Of a DNA stretch of 64,000 nt, positions 22,707 through 32,456 are shown in pieces. The notes beneath the pieces were generated by a model. The model was not told the DNA's origin, made no database searches, and was given only the letters and a program-made list of their open reading frames with translations. The translations under genes were made by a program, and so were the position numbers. How positions within the stretch are numbered: position 1 is the first letter of the stretch; the number at the start of each line of letters is the position of its first letter. This stretch comes from Solirubrobacter deserti. GTDB taxonomy: Bacteria; Actinomycetota; Thermoleophilia; Solirubrobacterales; Solirubrobacteraceae. The stretch is from the NCBI RefSeq assembly GCF_027587175.1, contig NZ_JAPCID010000021.1:1-64000 (forward strand). The letters run 5' to 3'.

Positions 22707-23668
22707 TCATGGCAGTCGCGCTCCCCGCGCGAGGCCGAAGCCGGCGCCGAGCAGCAGCAGGACCAGCGCGCCGCCCGCGAACGCGGACGTCACCTGCTGC
22801 TTCTCCTTGGTCCTGGTGAGCCGCGTGCCGATGTTGCGGTACACGGCGGCGAGCCGGTTCGCGTCGGCGGTGGCGAAGAACTGGCCGCCCGTGTCGCGCG
22901 CGATGTCCTGCAGCGTCAACCGGTCCGGCGGGACGCGGTCGGTGGTCGTCGCGCCCGTGTTCGGGTCGGTGTGCGTGAGCGTGCCGTCCTGGGTGCCGAG
23001 CGCGACGGTGTAGACCGGGATCTTGAACTTCTTGGAGTCCTGCACGACGTCGATCGGGTCGTCCCCGCGGGTGCTCGCGCCGTCGCCGAGCAGGACGATC
23101 GCGCCCGGCAGGCGCCGCGACCCGCCGAGGCCGTCCGGCACGGGCACGCGGGCGGAGTTGAACGCGAGCTTGAGCGCGTCGCCCATCGCGGTCGCGCCCG
23201 CGACCTGGAGCGACTCGATCGTCGCCTTCACGCGCAGGTGGTCGGTGGTCGGCTCGCTCAGCTGCTGCGCGGTGGAGCCGAAGCCGATCACGCCGATCCG
23301 GAACTCGTCCGGCACCGCGTCCACGAACGTGGTCCCGGCCAGCTGGGCGGCGGACAGGCGGTTCGGCGCGACGTCGGTGGCGAGCATCGAGCCGCTGGTG
23401 TCGAAGACGAGCAGGACGTTGGCCTCGCGCCGCTCGGCGTCGACCGTGCGCTCCGGCCGGGCGAGCGCGACCAGCAGCGCGGCGAACGCCAGCAGCGCGA
23501 ACACCGCCGGGACGTGGCGCGTGTAGGAGCGGCCCGCGACCGCGGCCAGGACCGAGACGTTGGTGAACGTGACGGCGTACTTGCGCCGCCGCCGCTGCAT
23601 CAGTGCGTAGATCACCGCGACCAGCGGGACCAGCGCCAGCAGGAGCAGCAGGAGCGGCGCCTGGAACG

Positions 23669-23672
<4 letters not shown>
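22707..23672 (-). CDS. von Willebrand A-domain membrane protein, BatA/BatB-like
   Basis: A 321-residue protein with two N-terminal helices (~5-24, ~55-70), a vWA domain with MIDAS VFDTSGSM near residue 90, and a C-terminal helix (AFAGGALVLLLLGAGFGLA). A vWA-loop insertion (TLTHTDPNTGATTTDRVPP) distinguishes it from its paralogue at 20626. The start overlaps the moxR stop by 4 nt (ATGA), so the two are translationally coupled. Confidence 0.87.
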
Positions 23673-24700
<1,028 letters not shown>

Positions 24701-24710
24701 TGGGAATCTC

Positions 24711-25793
24711 CTAGCGGCAGTTCGCCGTCGCCTGGGTCTCGGGTCGCGTGCCGAGCTGGATGGTCAGGGTACGTTCCTGGCCGCCGCGCTTGACCACCAC
24801 TTTGGCCTGTTCACCGGGCTTGCGGGCGGTGACCGCCGAGGAGACGTCCTCGGAGGACTTGATGTCCTTGTTGTCGATCTTGGTGATCTTGTCGCCCGGC
24901 AGCAGGCCGCCCTGGGCGGCGGGTCCGTTCGGGACGACGGAGTCGACGATCGCGCCGTCACGCGCGGGCGGGGTGCCGTTGCGGACGCCGAGGTAGGCGC
25001 GCTCGACCTTGCCGCCGTTCTGGATCAGCGGCACGACGAACTTGACGGTCGAGACCGGGACGGCGAAGCCGACGCCGCTGTTGGAGCCGGACCCGGACCG
25101 GATCTGGCTGTTGACGCCGATCACGCGGCCGTTGCCGTCGAGCAGCGGGCCGCCGGAGTTGCCGGGGTTGATGGCCGCGTCGGTCTGGACGGCGTCGGCG
25201 ATCGGGTAGCAGTTCGGCGAGTCGATCGTGCGGCCGAGGCTCGAGATGATGCCCGTCGTCACGGTGCCCTCGAGGCCGAACGGGGAGCCGATCGCGATCG
25301 CCTGGTCGCCTGGCTCGAGCGTGGTCGAGTCGCCGAGCTCGAGCGGCTTGAGCCCGCCCTTGACGGCGCCCGGGTCGACCTTGAGCACCGCGAGGTCGCT
25401 GGAGGGATCCTGGCCCATCAGCCGCGCGGGGATCGGATTGGGATCGCCGCCGATGACGACCTGGAACTGCGTGGAGCCCTCGACGACGTGGTCGTTCGTG
25501 ACGATGTGGCCCTCGTCGCTGTAGACGAAGCCCGAGCCCGTGCCCGTCTGGCCGGCCTGCACGAACACCACGCCGGGCGAGACCCGCTTGTAGAGCTCGG
25601 AGATGTCGGCGGGCGCGCTGCCGCCGCCCTCGTCGTCGTTGTCGGAGTCGTTGTTCGCAGTGGGAGGCGACGGCGCGGCCGCCGAGGAGGAGGACGTGGA
25701 CGCGTCGTCGTCGATGACGCCGCCGACGGCCAGGAGCGCGACCACGGCACCGACCGCGATCGCGCCCGCCAGAAAGGACACGAAGGAGCGCAT
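24711..25793 (-). CDS. HtrA/DegP-type membrane-anchored serine protease with PDZ domain
   Basis: A 360-residue protein from ATG 25793, chosen because the export helix follows (MRSFVSFLAGAIAVGAVVAL); the frame extends upstream without coding character. A Ser/Pro/Asp-rich linker (~35-75) precedes the trypsin-like S1C domain with its triad: His in VTNDHVVEG, Asp in SSDLAVLKVD, Ser in INPGNSGGPLLDG. One PDZ domain follows (~265-350; GPAAQGGLLPGDKITKID). It acts in the cell-envelope space on misfolded proteins. It is divergent from an OmpR-type two-component system, an arrangement reminiscent of mycobacterial mprAB-pepD, so it is probably part of that stress regulon. Confidence 0.93.
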   Translation of the reverse strand: MRSFVSFLAGAIAVGAVVALLAVGGVIDDDASTSSSSAAAPSPPTANNDSDNDDEGGGSAPADISELYKRVSPGVVFVQAGQTGTGSGFVYSDEGHIVTNDHVVEGSTQFQVVIGGDPNPIPARLMGQDPSSDLAVLKVDPGAVKGGLKPLELGDSTTLEPGDQAIAIGSPFGLEGTVTTGIISSLGRTIDSPNCYPIADAVQTDAAINPGNSGGPLLDGNGRVIGVNSQIRSGSGSNSGVGFAVPVSTVKFVVPLIQNGGKVERAYLGVRNGTPPARDGAIVDSVVPNGPAAQGGLLPGDKITKIDNKDIKSSEDVSSAVTARKPGEQAKVVVKRGGQERTLTIQLGTRPETQATANCR

Positions 25794-25875
25794 AGCCCAC
25801 GCATGAGAGCGCGACTTCCTAAAGATCGCCTTCTCTTCTGTGATTCTTACGTTGAGAACTGACCTTGGTGGCCCG

Positions 25876-26556
25876 ATGACCCGCGTTCTGATCGTCGACG
25901 ATGAACCCGCCGTGCGGAGCGCGCTGGACCGTGCGCTGCGGTTGGACGGGTACGAGGTGACGCTCGCCGAGGACGGGCGCCAGGCGCTGGACCGGCTCGC
26001 GGACACGCGCCAGGATGCGGTGATCCTCGACGTCGCGATGCCGGGCGTGGACGGGCTGGAGGTCTGCCGGCGGCTGCGCGACGCGGGGGACCGGACGCCC
26101 GTGCTGATGCTCACGGCCCGGGACGCGGTGGACGACCGCGTAGCCGGGCTGGACGCGGGCGCCGACGACTACCTGGTCAAGCCCTTCGCTCTGAAGGAGC
26201 TCAAGGCGCGGCTGCGCGCGCTGCTGCGGCGGGCGGACCCCGGCGCCGAGGACGACGGCTCGGTCCTGCGCTTCGCGGATCTGGTCCTGGACCGGGGCGC
26301 GTGGGAGGCGCGGCGGGGCGCGCGGGTCCTGGAGCTGTCGCGGACCGAGTTCCAGTTGCTGGCGCTGTTCATGGAACACCCGAAGCAGGTGCTCACGCGC
26401 TCGCAGATCTTCGAGCGGGTGTGGGGCTACGACTTCGGCTCCTCCTCGAACTCGCTCGGCGTGTACATGGGCTATCTGCGCCGCAAGACCGAGGAGGGCG
26501 GGGAACCGCGCCTGCTGCACACGGTCCGCGGCGTGGGCTACGTGCTGCGGGACTGA
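25876..26556 (+). CDS. OmpR/PhoB-family response regulator (MprA-like)
   Basis: A 226-residue regulator; ATG 25876 places the receiver motif at the normal position ([20 protein letters not shown]). The phosphoacceptor is the Asp in [16 protein letters not shown]; Thr in LMLTARD and Lys in [13 protein letters not shown] complete the pocket. The C-terminal winged helix (~135-226) shows [29 protein letters not shown] and [11 protein letters not shown]. Four nucleotides separate it from the kinase gene, so the two form an operon divergent from htrA. Most likely controls envelope-stress genes including htrA. Confidence 0.93.
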   Translation: MTRVLIVDDEPAVRSALDRALRLDGYEVTLAEDGRQALDRLADTRQDAVILDVAMPGVDGLEVCRRLRDAGDRTPVLMLTARDAVDDRVAGLDAGADDYLVKPFALKELKARLRALLRRADPGAEDDGSVLRFADLVLDRGAWEARRGARVLELSRTEFQLLALFMEHPKQVLTRSQIFERVWGYDFGSSSNSLGVYMGYLRRKTEEGGEPRLLHTVRGVGYVLRD

Positions 26557-26560
26557 AGTG

Positions 26561-27931
26561 ATGTCCGGGCTGCCGTTGCGCCGTCGGATGACGGTGGCCG
26601 TGGCGATCGCGGTGGCGGTGGCGGTCGCGCTGGCCGCGCTGGTGGCGTATCTGGCCGTGCGCGGCTCGATCCGCGGCGAGGTCGACCGGGCGCTCGAGGA
26701 GCAGCGGCTGATCCCGTTCCCGCAAGGGTTCGGCGAGGGTCGTGGCGGGCCCTTCGGCCCCGGCGGCCCCGGCGGTCGCTTCCGGCCGTTGGCGGCGCGC
26801 TTCGGCGGGCCGACGCCGTTCATCCAGCTGATCGACGCCGACGAGCTGGTGCGCCCGATCGGCACCGAGCTGGTCGAGATCCCGGTGCAGGACCGCGCGC
26901 GCGACGTGGCCGCGGGCGTCGCCGAGCCGTTCTTCGCCGACGCGGACGTCGCCGGCACGCACACGCGCGTGCTCACGGTCCCGGCCGGCGACGGGCTGGC
27001 CGTCCAGTTCGGGCGCTCGCTGGAGCCCGCCGACTCGGTGCTCGCGCGGCTGCGCCTGATCCTGGTCTTCGTGGTCCTGGGCGGGATCGCGCTCGCGGTG
27101 GCGCTGGGCCGGCTGGTCTCGCGCAACGTCGTCGCCCCGATCGTGCACGTAACCGACGCCGCCCGCCACATCGCGGCCACCGAGGACCTGGGGCGCCGGA
27201 TCGACGTCGAGACCCAGGACGAGGTCGGCGAGCTGGCCCAGCACTTCAACGCGATGCTCGCCACGCTCGAGGGCAGCGTCGCCGCCCAGCGCCAGCTCGT
27301 CGCCGACGCCTCGCACGAGCTGCGCACCCCCATCACCTCCCTGCGCACGAACATCGAGGTGCTGGCCGAGTCGGACTCCCTCCCGGCGGACGAGCGCGCC
27401 CGCCTGCTGGCCGACGTCGAGGAGCAGACCACCGAGCTCGGCATGCTCGTCGCCGACCTGATCGAGCTCGCCCGCGGCGACGAACCCACGCGTGAGCGCG
27501 AGGACGTGCGCCTGGACGAGCTCGTCCGCGACGCCGTCGTCCGCGCCCGCCGCCACGCCCCGGGCATCGAGTTCGACGCCACCGTCGAACCCGCCGTGCT
27601 CGACGGCACCCGCGAGCGCCTCGCTCGCGCCGTCAACAATCTGCTCGACAACGCCGCCAAGCACTCTCCACCGGGTGGCCTCGTCGAGGTCCACGCCGGC
27701 CCGGACGGCGTCCGCGTGCGCGACCACGGCACCGGCATCGACCCCGCCGACCTCCCGCACCTCTTCGACCGCTTCTACCGCGGCGCCTCCTCCCGCGGGC
27801 GCCCCGGCTCCGGCCTCGGCCTGGCGATCGTCCGCCAGGTCGCCGAGCAGCACGGCGGCAGTGTCCACGCCGCCAACGCCCCGGGTGGCGGCGCCGAGTT
27901 CACCCTCACCCTCCCGGCCGACCCAACCTAA
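26561..27931 (+). CDS. Membrane sensor histidine kinase (MprB-like)
   Basis: A 456-residue kinase (GTG 26558 is an alternative start). Helices at ~10-30 and ~165-187 flank an extracytoplasmic sensor containing a Gly/Pro-rich stretch. HAMP follows ([20 protein letters not shown]), then HisKA with the phosphorylated His in [16 protein letters not shown], and HATPase_c with N box [13 protein letters not shown]1 [11 protein letters not shown] box LFDRFYRG and G2 [11 protein letters not shown]. All catalytic boxes are intact. The stop codon (27929-27931) lies inside the left REP-like repeat, so insertion of that repeat may have set the C-terminus (ending LTLPADPT). Confidence 0.94.
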   Translation: MSGLPLRRRMTVAVAIAVAVAVALAALVAYLAVRGSIRGEVDRALEEQRLIPFPQGFGEGRGGPFGPGGPGGRFRPLAARFGGPTPFIQLIDADELVRPIGTELVEIPVQDRARDVAAGVAEPFFADADVAGTHTRVLTVPAGDGLAVQFGRSLEPADSVLARLRLILVFVVLGGIALAVALGRLVSRNVVAPIVHVTDAARHIAATEDLGRRIDVETQDEVGELAQHFNAMLATLEGSVAAQRQLVADASHELRTPITSLRTNIEVLAESDSLPADERARLLADVEEQTTELGMLVADLIELARGDEPTREREDVRLDELVRDAVVRARRHAPGIEFDATVEPAVLDGTRERLARAVNNLLDNAAKHSPPGGLVEVHAGPDGVRVRDHGTGIDPADLPHLFDRFYRGASSRGRPGSGLGLAIVRQVAEQHGGSVHAANAPGGGAEFTLTLPADPT

Positions 27932-27964
27932 AGCAACATCAACGGGTCTGACCCCTTTAGGTTG
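27924..27964. repeat. REP-like palindromic element, left of RAYT gene
   Basis: Outer arms CAACCTAAAG (27924-27933) and CTTTAGGTTG (27955-27964) are perfect; an inner palindrome GGGTC-T-GACCC lies at 27944-27954, with ~10 unpaired bases on the left side. It is a degenerate version of the perfect element at 28541-28573. It covers the kinase stop codon. Confidence 0.8.
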
Positions 27965-28005
27965 AGGGCGGGGCGAGAACGAGCCGCCGACCGCCTACAG
28001 CGGGC

Positions 28006-28581
28006 ATGCCTCGTTCGTTGCGTCCCGAGTTGGCCGGAGGGATTCACCACGTGTACGCGCGCGGTGCGGCGAAACAACAGATCTTCCTAGACGACCTCGA
28101 TCGTCGCCGCTACCTGTCGCTCCTCGCTCGCGTCACGAACCGGATGGCGTGGCGTTGCTTGGCGTATTGCTTGATGGGCAACCACATGCATCTGATGATC
28201 GAGACTCCGCAACCGAACCTCGGTCGCGGTATGCAGCGCCTGCAGGGCACGTATGCGCAGGCGTTCAACCTCCGCCATGAGGCGGCCGGTCACGTCTTCG
28301 GCGCGCGTTACGGCTCGACAAGCGTGTTCACGGACCCACAACTGTGGATCACCGCCGCCTACATCGCTCGGAACCCGGTCGAGGCCGGGTTCTGCGCCGC
28401 ACCCGACGCGTGGCCCTGGAGCAGCTTCAACGCCATCGTCACGGCGGACTACCCGGCCTGGCTCGACGCTCCACGCCTGCTCTCGTACTCGCCCAGGCCG
28501 GCGGCGATCCGGTTCAGGTCTACCGCGAGTTCGTCGCTGCACAACCTAAAGGGGTCTGACCCCTTTAGGTTGTTGGGATGA
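28006..28581 (+). CDS. REP-associated tyrosine transposase (RAYT, Y1_Tnp)
   Basis: A 191-residue HUH single-strand transposase. The His pair is in CLMGNHMHLMIETP (H-M-H) near residue 62 and the nucleophile Tyr is in LQGTYAQAFN near 85; GHVFGARYGS and YIARNPVEAGF are further family blocks. RAYTs process REP hairpins, and matching palindromes flank this gene. The final ~13 residues (NLKGSDPFRLLG) are encoded by the right-hand palindrome itself. The stop overlaps the glycerate kinase start (ATGA). The catalytic residues look intact, so it could still be active. Confidence 0.93.
   Translation: MPRSLRPELAGGIHHVYARGAAKQQIFLDDLDRRRYLSLLARVTNRMAWRCLAYCLMGNHMHLMIETPQPNLGRGMQRLQGTYAQAFNLRHEAAGHVFGARYGSTSVFTDPQLWITAAYIARNPVEAGFCAAPDAWPWSSFNAIVTADYPAWLDAPRLLSYSPRPAAIRFRSTASSSLHNLKGSDPFRLLG
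28541..28573. repeat. Perfect REP-like palindrome, right of RAYT gene
   Basis: Sixteen-base perfect arms (28541-28556 and 28558-28573) around one base, core AAAGGGGTCTGACCCCTTT. It encodes the RAYT C-terminus and ends 4 nt before the glycerate kinase ATG, so the hairpin would cover that gene's ribosome-binding region. AAAGGGGTC(A/T)GACCCCTTT-type palindromes are known RAYT substrates in other bacteria. Confidence 0.9.
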
Positions 28582-29585
28582 GCGTCGTTCCTGAGCGTCC
28601 TGTTCTCGTTGCGCCCGACAAGTTCAAGGGCACGTTCAATGCCGCGCAGGTCGCGGCGGCGATCGGGCGCGGGCTCGAGAAGGCCGGGCTGATGCCGCCC
28701 GACCTGTGTCCCGTGGCCGACGGGGGCGACGGCACGCTGGACGCGCTGCTGCCGCAGCTGGGCGGGGAGCTGATCGCCCGCACGGTCACCGGGCCGCTCG
28801 GGGCGCCGGTGAAGACCGGGTTCGGGCTCATCGAGGACGGCGGGACGGCGATCGTCGAGATGGCGATGGCGTCCGGGCTCGCGCTCGTCGGCGACAACAA
28901 AGACGCGTGGGCCGCGACGACCTACGGCACCGGGGAGCTGATCGCGGCGGCGGCGCAGGCCGGGGCGGCGGTGATCCTGGTGGCGGTGGGCGGAAGCGCG
29001 ACGACCGACGGCGGCGCGGGCGCGATCGAGGCGATCGAGGCCGCCGGCGGGATCGGCAGGGCCAAGATCGTGATCCTCACGGACGTGCGGACGGTGTGGG
29101 AGGACGCGCCGAAGGTCTTCGGGCCCCAGAAGGGCGCTGACCCCGACATGGTCGCCCGGTTGGAGGCGCGGCTGCACGAGCTCGCTCAGACGCTCCCGAA
29201 GGACCCGCGCGGCGTGCCGATGACCGGCGCCGCGGGCGGCCTCAGCGGCGGCCTGTGGGCGAAGTACGGCGCGGCGATCGAACCGGGCGCCTCCTTCGTG
29301 CTCGACGCGCTCGGCTTCGACGGCCGCATGCGCGCCGCGCGGGCGGTCGTGACCGGCGAGGGCAAGCTCGACCAGCAGACGCTGCAGGGCAAGCTCGTGG
29401 GCGAGATCGGCACGCGGACGCGCCAGGCGGGCGTGCCGCTGCACGCGATCGTCGGCCGCGACGAGCTCGACGGCTTCGGCAAGCGGATGATCGACCTGCA
29501 GATGGTTCAGGAGGCGACGAACCTCGAGGAGCTGGAAGCGGCCGGCGAGCGCCTCGGCGAGGCGCTCGCCAGTGGCGAGGCGTGA
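28578..29585 (+). CDS. Glycerate kinase (GlxK/GarK family)
   Basis: A 335-residue enzyme that phosphorylates glycerate (2- or 3-phosphoglycerate product not decidable here). Typical blocks: VLVAPDKFKGTFNAAQVA at the N-terminus, CPVADGGDGTLDALL, GGSATTDGGAGAIEAI, MTGAAGGLSGGLWAKYG, VTGEGKLDQQTLQGK and the C-terminal VGRDEL. Somewhat shorter than common ~370-residue homologues. Start ATG 28578 overlaps the RAYT stop; without coupling, initiation would face the palindrome immediately upstream. It ends directly against the convergent glycerophosphodiesterase gene. Confidence 0.9.
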   Translation: MSVVPERPVLVAPDKFKGTFNAAQVAAAIGRGLEKAGLMPPDLCPVADGGDGTLDALLPQLGGELIARTVTGPLGAPVKTGFGLIEDGGTAIVEMAMASGLALVGDNKDAWAATTYGTGELIAAAAQAGAAVILVAVGGSATTDGGAGAIEAIEAAGGIGRAKIVILTDVRTVWEDAPKVFGPQKGADPDMVARLEARLHELAQTLPKDPRGVPMTGAAGGLSGGLWAKYGAAIEPGASFVLDALGFDGRMRAARAVVTGEGKLDQQTLQGKLVGEIGTRTRQAGVPLHAIVGRDELDGFGKRMIDLQMVQEATNLEELEAAGERLGEALASGEA

Positions 29586-30839
29586 CTACGGGTTCGTGGT
29601 CGACAGCGTGAAGGTCAGCGTCTTGGCGTAGGTGCCGGTGCGCAGCGGCTCCGTCCGGCCGATCGGCTGGGTGAAGGTGATCGCGGCGTCGGCGTTGGAG
29701 ACCGGGCCCGACCAGGCGTTCGGGGCGATCGTCACGCCGAGCGGCGAGGCCAGCGTGAAGGCGCCGTTGGTCAGGTGGCCGGGCTCGCTCACCGTCAGCG
29801 ACGCGTCGCCCGCGGTCGAGATGACCTTGGCGGTCGTGCCGGCGGTGTAGACCCGCTCGACGCCCGGGATGAACGGCTCGAAGCTGGCCGGGGCGCCCAT
29901 CGTTAGCGACAGCGTGGCGGGCACGGAGCCGCCGACCTGCGCCGGGACGTCCTTCTGCTCACCGCGGCAGCGGCGCGTTTCGGCGGCGGCGATCGACGCG
30001 CCCGTCAGGCCCGGGGCGGCCTTGGCGCCGAGCAGCGTCTCGAGGCGGTCGGCGAAGTTGGTGAACATGCCGTCGACGCCGAGCTCGAGCATCCGCTGGA
30101 TGTCCGCGGTGGTGTTGACCGTGTACGGGTGCACGTTCAAGCACGCGGCGTGCGCGAGATCGACGTTCGCCTTGGTCACACCGCCGAACGACGGGCCGAT
30201 GCCGACGCCGTACTCACGCACCGCCTGGATGCTGGTCGGGTTCAGCGAACCGAGGAAGACGAGCGGCAGACGCGGGTCCATCGCGTGGATGGTCTTGAGC
30301 GAGTTGGCGTCGAAGGACTGGATCAGCACCTGCCAGTCCGTGACGGCGGACTCGCGCAGGTCGTACTTGTCCAGGAGCGCCAGCAGCTTGGCCTCCATGT
30401 TCTCGCCCGGCTCCGGCTGCTTGGTCTCGATGTAGTAGTTGACCGTCTTGCCGTAGCGCTGGAAGACCTCTTCCATCGTCGGGATCTTCTCGCTCACGTA
30501 TGCGCCGCCGGCGAACTTGCCCCAGTCGCCCGCGCTGCACGTCTTCAGCTGCGCGAGCGTCTTGGAGTCGACGCGACCGGTGCAGTTCTCGGCCGGCCCG
30601 CGCACCGTGCGCGTGAGCGTCTCGTCGTGCATGACGACGAGCACGCCGTCGCTCGTGATCTGGAGGTCCTGCTCGATGTAGTCCGCACCCAGGGTGAGGG
30701 CGTGGTCGTACGCGGCGAACGTGTGCTCCGGACGGGCGTCGGAAGCGCCTCGGTGCGCGATGTTCAGCTGGACCGCCGAAGCCTGCGCCGGAGCGATGCA
30801 GGCGAGGGCCAGCAGCCCGAGGGCCAATGTCTTCTTCAT
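29586..30839 (-). CDS. Secreted glycerophosphodiester phosphodiesterase (GlpQ-like)
   Basis: A 417-residue exported enzyme. ATG 30839 begins a signal peptide (MKKTLALGLLALACIAPAQA); the open frame runs to 33299 but that part is antisense to other genes. Catalytic residues: AHRGASDARPEHTFAAYDHA, ADYIEQDLQ, LVVMHDETLTRT, then YYIETKQPE and LNVHPYTVNT. It releases glycerol-3-phosphate from deacylated phospholipids or wall polymers. A beta-rich domain of ~110 residues is added at the C-terminus (LSLTMGAPASFEPFIPGV...). gpsA, which interconverts glycerol-3-phosphate, lies nearby at 35108. Confidence 0.92.
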   Translation of the reverse strand: MKKTLALGLLALACIAPAQASAVQLNIAHRGASDARPEHTFAAYDHALTLGADYIEQDLQITSDGVLVVMHDETLTRTVRGPAENCTGRVDSKTLAQLKTCSAGDWGKFAGGAYVSEKIPTMEEVFQRYGKTVNYYIETKQPEPGENMEAKLLALLDKYDLRESAVTDWQVLIQSFDANSLKTIHAMDPRLPLVFLGSLNPTSIQAVREYGVGIGPSFGGVTKANVDLAHAACLNVHPYTVNTTADIQRMLELGVDGMFTNFADRLETLLGAKAAPGLTGASIAAAETRRCRGEQKDVPAQVGGSVPATLSLTMGAPASFEPFIPGVERVYTAGTTAKVISTAGDASLTVSEPGHLTNGAFTLASPLGVTIAPNAWSGPVSNADAAITFTQPIGRTEPLRTGTYAKTLTFTLSTTNP

Positions 30840-30893
30840 GGCGCGCCAGCCTGTTCGACGGCTGGCCCGACCGTGTGACCGGAAGGTGAAGCG

Positions 30894-32456
30894 TTGACGG
30901 AACCCCACACTCCGTCCAAGCTGTCGCGCGTGCTGTTCGTCGTACGCGTGGCCGTCACCGGCCTTCTCCTCGCCCTGCTCGCCGTGCCCGCCGCCCAGGC
31001 GCAGGACACCGGCACCTACCGTTCCGGCCCGCTCGACTGGGGCCAGGAGCGCGGCCGGGCCTGGGTGGACTTCAATGCGGACGGCAAGGCGGACTACTGC
31101 CGCCTCGACGCCGCCTCCCGGCCGTTGTGCACGCTCGCGACCGGCCGGGGCTTCGGCACCACGGTCACGGGCGAGCCCGCCGACCCGGGCTACCTGGACG
31201 ACCGCCTGTGGGGGGACGTCGACGGCAACGGCGGCGCGGACTACTGCCGCCGCGTCGGTGACGCGGGCCGAGAAGGCTTCGCCTGCACGCTGTCCACCGC
31301 CTTCACGTTCGTCGGCGCCTCGCAGCTGCTCACCTGGGGCGAGACGAACACCGCCGCGCTCGCGGACGTCACCGGCGACGGCAAGCGCGACTACTGCCGG
31401 TTGACCGCCGACCGTGCGCTGTGCTCGGCGTGGGAGCCGGGCTTCGGGCCCGGGTTCGGCTCGGCCGTGCTCGCCGTCGGGGACCTCGCGGGACGCGCAT
31501 GGGTGGACTTCAATGCCGACGGGCGCGCCGACCTGTGCCGTGTGGCGTCGGGCACGCTGGCGTGCACGCTCTCGACCGGCAGCGGGTTCGGCGGGACGAT
31601 CGTCAGCGCCACCGACGACGTCGGCTATCCGGACGGTCGCGCCTTCGTGGACGTCGACGGCGACCGGCGCGCCGACTACTGCCGCCGTGTCGGCGGGGCG
31701 CCGCCCCACCCCCACATCCCCTGCCCGCCGGGCCCGCCCCCGGGCTTCGACGGCGCCAACCTCACCTCCCCCCCCGTGCGGGGGGGAGACACGGCCGGCA
31801 CGGCCTGGGTGGACTTCGACGCCGACGGCGACCGCGACTTCTGCCGGCCGGTCGCGCCCAGCGCCACCAACGCGCAGCTGTTCTGCACGCTGTGGACGCC
31901 GGCCGGCCTCGGCCCGACGATCGTCTCCGGCCCGACCGACGTGGGCTACGCGGACACACGCGCCTGGGTCGACCACAACGGCGACGGCCGCGCCGACTAC
32001 TGCCGCACGATCGGCGGTGGTGCGGACCCCGGGATCTCGTGCACGACCTCGATCGGGACCGCGTTCGGCCCGGTGCCGGAGCCGGCTCCGCCCGCTCCTC
32101 CCGCACCCCCGCCGCCTCCGCCCGCACCGCCCGCGCCGACGCCGAAGACGCGGCTCGTGGTGACGCTCTCCTACGACTACAGCGTCAAGGGCCGCTGGAC
32201 GCGGATCACGCGGCTGCAGGTCAAGGGTGTCCCGGCGGGCGCGACGGTCAAGGCGACGTGCCGGAAGGGCTGCTCGCGCAAGTCCTACTCGGTCAAGAAG
32301 CGGGCGCGGGGCACGGCTTCGCTCGACCGGGTCGTGCGCAAGCGGCTGCGGGCCGGGACGAAGGTCCGCGTGGTGGTCTCCCGCCCCGGCAACCTGGCCG
32401 CCATCAAGACGCTCACGATCCGGGCGAGCAAGCGCCCGACGGTGAAGACGGGCTAG
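30894..32456 (+). CDS. Secreted VCBS/FG-GAP-like repeat protein
   Basis: A 520-residue protein with TTG start 30894, supported by GGAAGG eight bases upstream. A signal peptide ends near AQAQ (~residue 36). About seven copies of AWVDFNADGKADYCR-type repeats follow, each with Asp/Asn-rich calcium-loop character and a conserved cysteine. A Pro-rich stalk (~395-415) joins a C-terminal beta domain with Arg/Lys-rich end. One repeat is expanded by a Pro-rich stretch containing C8/G7 homopolymer runs (31768-31786). The fold is expected to be a beta-propeller; role unknown. The stop overlaps the convergent ABC permease by 4 nt. Confidence 0.85.
   Translation: MTEPHTPSKLSRVLFVVRVAVTGLLLALLAVPAAQAQDTGTYRSGPLDWGQERGRAWVDFNADGKADYCRLDAASRPLCTLATGRGFGTTVTGEPADPGYLDDRLWGDVDGNGGADYCRRVGDAGREGFACTLSTAFTFVGASQLLTWGETNTAALADVTGDGKRDYCRLTADRALCSAWEPGFGPGFGSAVLAVGDLAGRAWVDFNADGRADLCRVASGTLACTLSTGSGFGGTIVSATDDVGYPDGRAFVDVDGDRRADYCRRVGGAPPHPHIPCPPGPPPGFDGANLTSPPVRGGDTAGTAWVDFDADGDRDFCRPVAPSATNAQLFCTLWTPAGLGPTIVSGPTDVGYADTRAWVDHNGDGRADYCRTIGGGADPGISCTTSIGTAFGPVPEPAPPAPPAPPPPPPAPPAPTPKTRLVVTLSYDYSVKGRWTRITRLQVKGVPAGATVKATCRKGCSRKSYSVKKRARGTASLDRVVRKRLRAGTKVRVVVSRPGNLAAIKTLTIRASKRPTVKTG
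31766..31788 (+). repeat. C8 / G7 homopolymer hairpin inside VCBS gene
   Basis: Arms CTCCCCCCC (31766-31774) and GGGGGGGAG (31780-31788) flank CGTGC; the C run is 8 long and the G run 7. It encodes S-P-P-V-R-G-G within an expanded repeat. Runs of this length are prone to slipped-strand changes, and a one-base change would truncate or switch the protein. Confidence 0.75.

Noticed and set aside
28541-28573. Simple intrinsic terminator after RAYT
   Set aside because: The palindrome is inside the coding region, has no T-tract in either direction and matches a repeat on the other side of the gene, so a REP element is a better reading.
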